Positions 62,565 through 64,000 of a stretch of 64,000 nt of DNA are shown piece after piece. The position numbers and the translations under genes are program-made. The stretch is from Roseiarcus sp963820095 (GTDB lineage Bacteria; Pseudomonadota; Alphaproteobacteria; Rhizobiales; Beijerinckiaceae). The stretch covers positions 248,001 through 312,000 of the forward strand of contig CAWFZA010000008.1 of NCBI GenBank assembly GCA_963820095.1, in the 5' to 3' direction. Numbering within the stretch: position 1 is the stretch's first letter; each line of letters starts with the position of its first letter. Under the pieces are notes generated by a model. The model had not been told where the DNA came from and made no database searches. It worked only from the letters and a program-made list of their open reading frames with translations.

Positions 62565-64000
62565 TCACTTCGCCCTCACCGTGAGTTCGCCAAAGGCAGT
62601 GCGGCCGTAACGTTCGGGGTCGTACATGTCCTCGGCGGTAGCCGGCGGGTAGATGTAGCGGCCGGGCGCGACGGCGCGGACGACATAGGCCATGGTGATG
62701 AACGCCGACTGGCCATCGGCGCGATCGAAGGCCGCGACGAAGCGGTCGTCGCGATACTCGGTGTGTGTGGGCGCGATCTCCTTGCTGAGCCACGAGAAGG
62801 CTTCGACCGAGCCGCTGTCGACCAAAGCGGGATTGTCGATCTCAAGGCCTGCGGGGAGCCGGTCGACGACGAGCAGCCGCGCGTAGCGCGCCTGCGCCTC
62901 GGTCACCTTGAGCGCCACCACGACGCGCTCGTTCTGCGCCATGCTCTGCAGTGCATCGAGCTTCGTGCCGTCGAGCTTGTAGAAGGATCGTTCGACCGCA
63001 TAGCCGTTGGCGGCGGCCGGGTCCGGCTCGATCGGCGCGCCGGAAACCGACACGACAAGCTGCGCAGGATTCTGTCCCCCATTGGCGATCACGAAGGACT
63101 GCCCGGAGAGCATCGGGCCGCGCCAGCGGCGGTAGAGCGCGCCTTTGACTGACTGGCCGTCGACGCGGAACTGGGCGAGGCTCGCGTGCTCCGCAAGCGC
63201 CTCGGCGGCGACGGTCATCCAGTTCATTTCCTGCGTGCTGAGATAGGAGCGTCCGGCCCTCGACTGTTCGAGAACGGCGCCGGCGCGCGTAATCGCATCG
63301 CCTTGAATCGCGCCACCCAGATTGGCTTCGGCGACAAGCGCTAGGATCGCGGCGGCGTCACGGAGCCGCGAGCCATAGTCAGGTCGCGAGACGCCCTCGT
63401 CGCGTTCGGCGTCGAGCGCCTTGAGCGCGGCGCCGAAGGCGTTCGCCGCGCGCGCCTGGTCGCCAAGCATCGCGAGCCCAGCCGCCAGTTGGGCTTTGCC
63501 GAGCGGAGACGTGAAGGCTTCGAGCTTGGCGTCGGTGAGATAGCGCAAGTCGCCGATAACGGGGCGCCCGTTGCGAGCAAGAACGTACAGGGCATAGGCG
63601 ATTGGCGCGGAATTATCCTTGTTCGGCTCGGGCGTGTTGACGACTTCGTTGCGCAGCCGGTCGAGCGCCTGATCGAAGGCTTGTTGCGACACGGCGAAGT
63701 TCCGCTCGCGCGCGCGGGTGAGAAAGTCGGTGACGAAGGCGTCGAGCCAGACGTCATCGTCGTTACTGTCCGCGCTCCATAGGCCGAACGCGCCGCTCGC
63801 GCTCTGCCGGCTGAACTCGCGCTCGATCGCTTGATTGATCCGGCCGTCGATATCGGGGTCAACTCCGAGATGTTCAATCGAGGCGAGACGGTTCGCGTAA
63901 AGCAGCGGCATGGCGATGCTGACCGTCTGCTCCGAGCAACCGTATGGATAACGTTGCAGCTGAGCCAGCAGCGCCGGGGCATCGAGCGCGCCGAAGGGCG
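62565..64000 (-). CDS. Alpha-2-macroglobulin family protein, C-terminal part
   Basis: The 3' end (about 478 codons) of a very large gene that continues beyond the right edge. The thioester-type motif 'YPYGCSEQT' lies near the window edge (about 63930-63950), followed by the thioester domain helices ('RLRDAAAILALVAEA') and the C-terminal receptor-like domain ('MAYVVRAVAPGRYIYPPA', 'GRTAFGELTVRAK'). Bacterial macroglobulins are periplasmic inner-membrane lipoproteins that trap proteases through the CxEQ thioester. It is separated from pbpC by a palindromic repeat. Confidence 0.9.
   Translation of the reverse strand, partial: PFGALDAPALLAQLQRYPYGCSEQTVSIAMPLLYANRLASIEHLGVDPDIDGRINQAIEREFSRQSASGAFGLWSADSNDDDVWLDAFVTDFLTRARERNFAVSQQAFDQALDRLRNEVVNTPEPNKDNSAPIAYALYVLARNGRPVIGDLRYLTDAKLEAFTSPLGKAQLAAGLAMLGDQARAANAFGAALKALDAERDEGVSRPDYGSRLRDAAAILALVAEANLGGAIQGDAITRAGAVLEQSRAGRSYLSTQEMNWMTVAAEALAEHASLAQFRVDGQSVKGALYRRWRGPMLSGQSFVIANGGQNPAQLVVSVSGAPIEPDPAAANGYAVERSFYKLDGTKLDALQSMAQNERVVVALKVTEAQARYARLLVVDRLPAGLEIDNPALVDSGSVEAFSWLSKEIAPTHTEYRDDRFVAAFDRADGQSAFITMAYVVRAVAPGRYIYPPATAEDMYDPERYGRTAFGELTVRAK

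Noticed and set aside
1..64000. CRISPR array, prophage structural genes, rRNA operon or complete insertion sequence
   Set aside because: Looked for regularly spaced repeats, capsid/tail/integrase/transposase motifs and rRNA; none seen.

Overview
The window is GC-rich chromosomal DNA of an alphaproteobacterium, most likely of the order Hyphomicrobiales (Rhizobiales). The evidence is the gene repertoire: the LpoA-like lipoprotein / rsmI / yraN / gshB neighbourhood, a large two-ACT GlnD, a MocR regulator beside a DUF1127 gene, a KAP-type NTPase, and an alpha-2-macroglobulin/pbpC pair. A Beijerinckiaceae/Methylocystaceae-like host is a guess from overall flavour; nothing here fixes the genus.

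Layout. 1-5.4 kb: partial PanB-like gene, M17 aminopeptidase, membrane-anchored SDR, glycogen-debranching-type enzyme. 5.4-12.6 kb: a minus-strand cluster read as SMP-30 lactonase, ThDP enzyme, enolase-superfamily dehydratase, duplicated-half membrane protein, gluconate-2-dehydrogenase-type small subunit and GMC oxidoreductase, which looks like a sugar/sugar-acid oxidation module. 13.1-15.2 kb: KAP-like membrane NTPase. 15.2-23.1 kb: mdtABC-type RND efflux operon, followed by tRNA-Gly(GCC), a terminator and a GNAT remnant. 23.7-31.6 kb: GT2 glycosyltransferase, zinc metallopeptidase, a cysteine-rich exported micropeptide, PA0069-type radical SAM protein, a divergent DUF1127/MocR pair with an operator, truA and dapE. 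31.6-34.6 kb: a small accessory cassette with an XRE/S24-like repressor, a near-perfect palindromic operator overlapping a sigma70-like promoter, and four uncharacterised small genes. 34.7-45 kb: MgtC family, Gly/Trp/His-rich exported protein, yebC, alkB, grpE, glnD, gshB, yraN, rsmI and an LpoA-like lipoprotein. 45.2-52.2 kb: amidase plus peptide-type ABC transporter operon. 52.2-54.7 kb: decayed MFS gene and exported msrA/msrB. 54.9-60.2 kb: fatty-acid oxidation genes (fadJ-type and thiolase), with a DUF559 gene wedged between two copies of a palindromic repeat, then an alpha/beta hydrolase. 60.3-64 kb: pbpC and the 3' end of an alpha-2-macroglobulin gene.

An important caveat is that about forty reading-frame breaks occur here, many in genes that should be functional (truA, dapE, yebC, glnD, rsmI-linked yraN, mdtB, thiolase, pbpC). 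Nearly all are repaired by removing one base. They are clustered, and long stretches (13.1-21.1 kb and 42.6-58.5 kb) are almost free of them. I read them as uncorrected sequencing or assembly errors, so I give the intended gene span as one CDS and state where the frame breaks. The MFS, GNAT and sulfotransferase fragments are different: they have lost whole segments and look truly decayed.

The most novel-looking element is the repressor-controlled cassette at 31.6-34.4 kb. The micropeptide at 25.76 kb and the repeat-flanked DUF559 unit at 57.1-57.75 kb are next.
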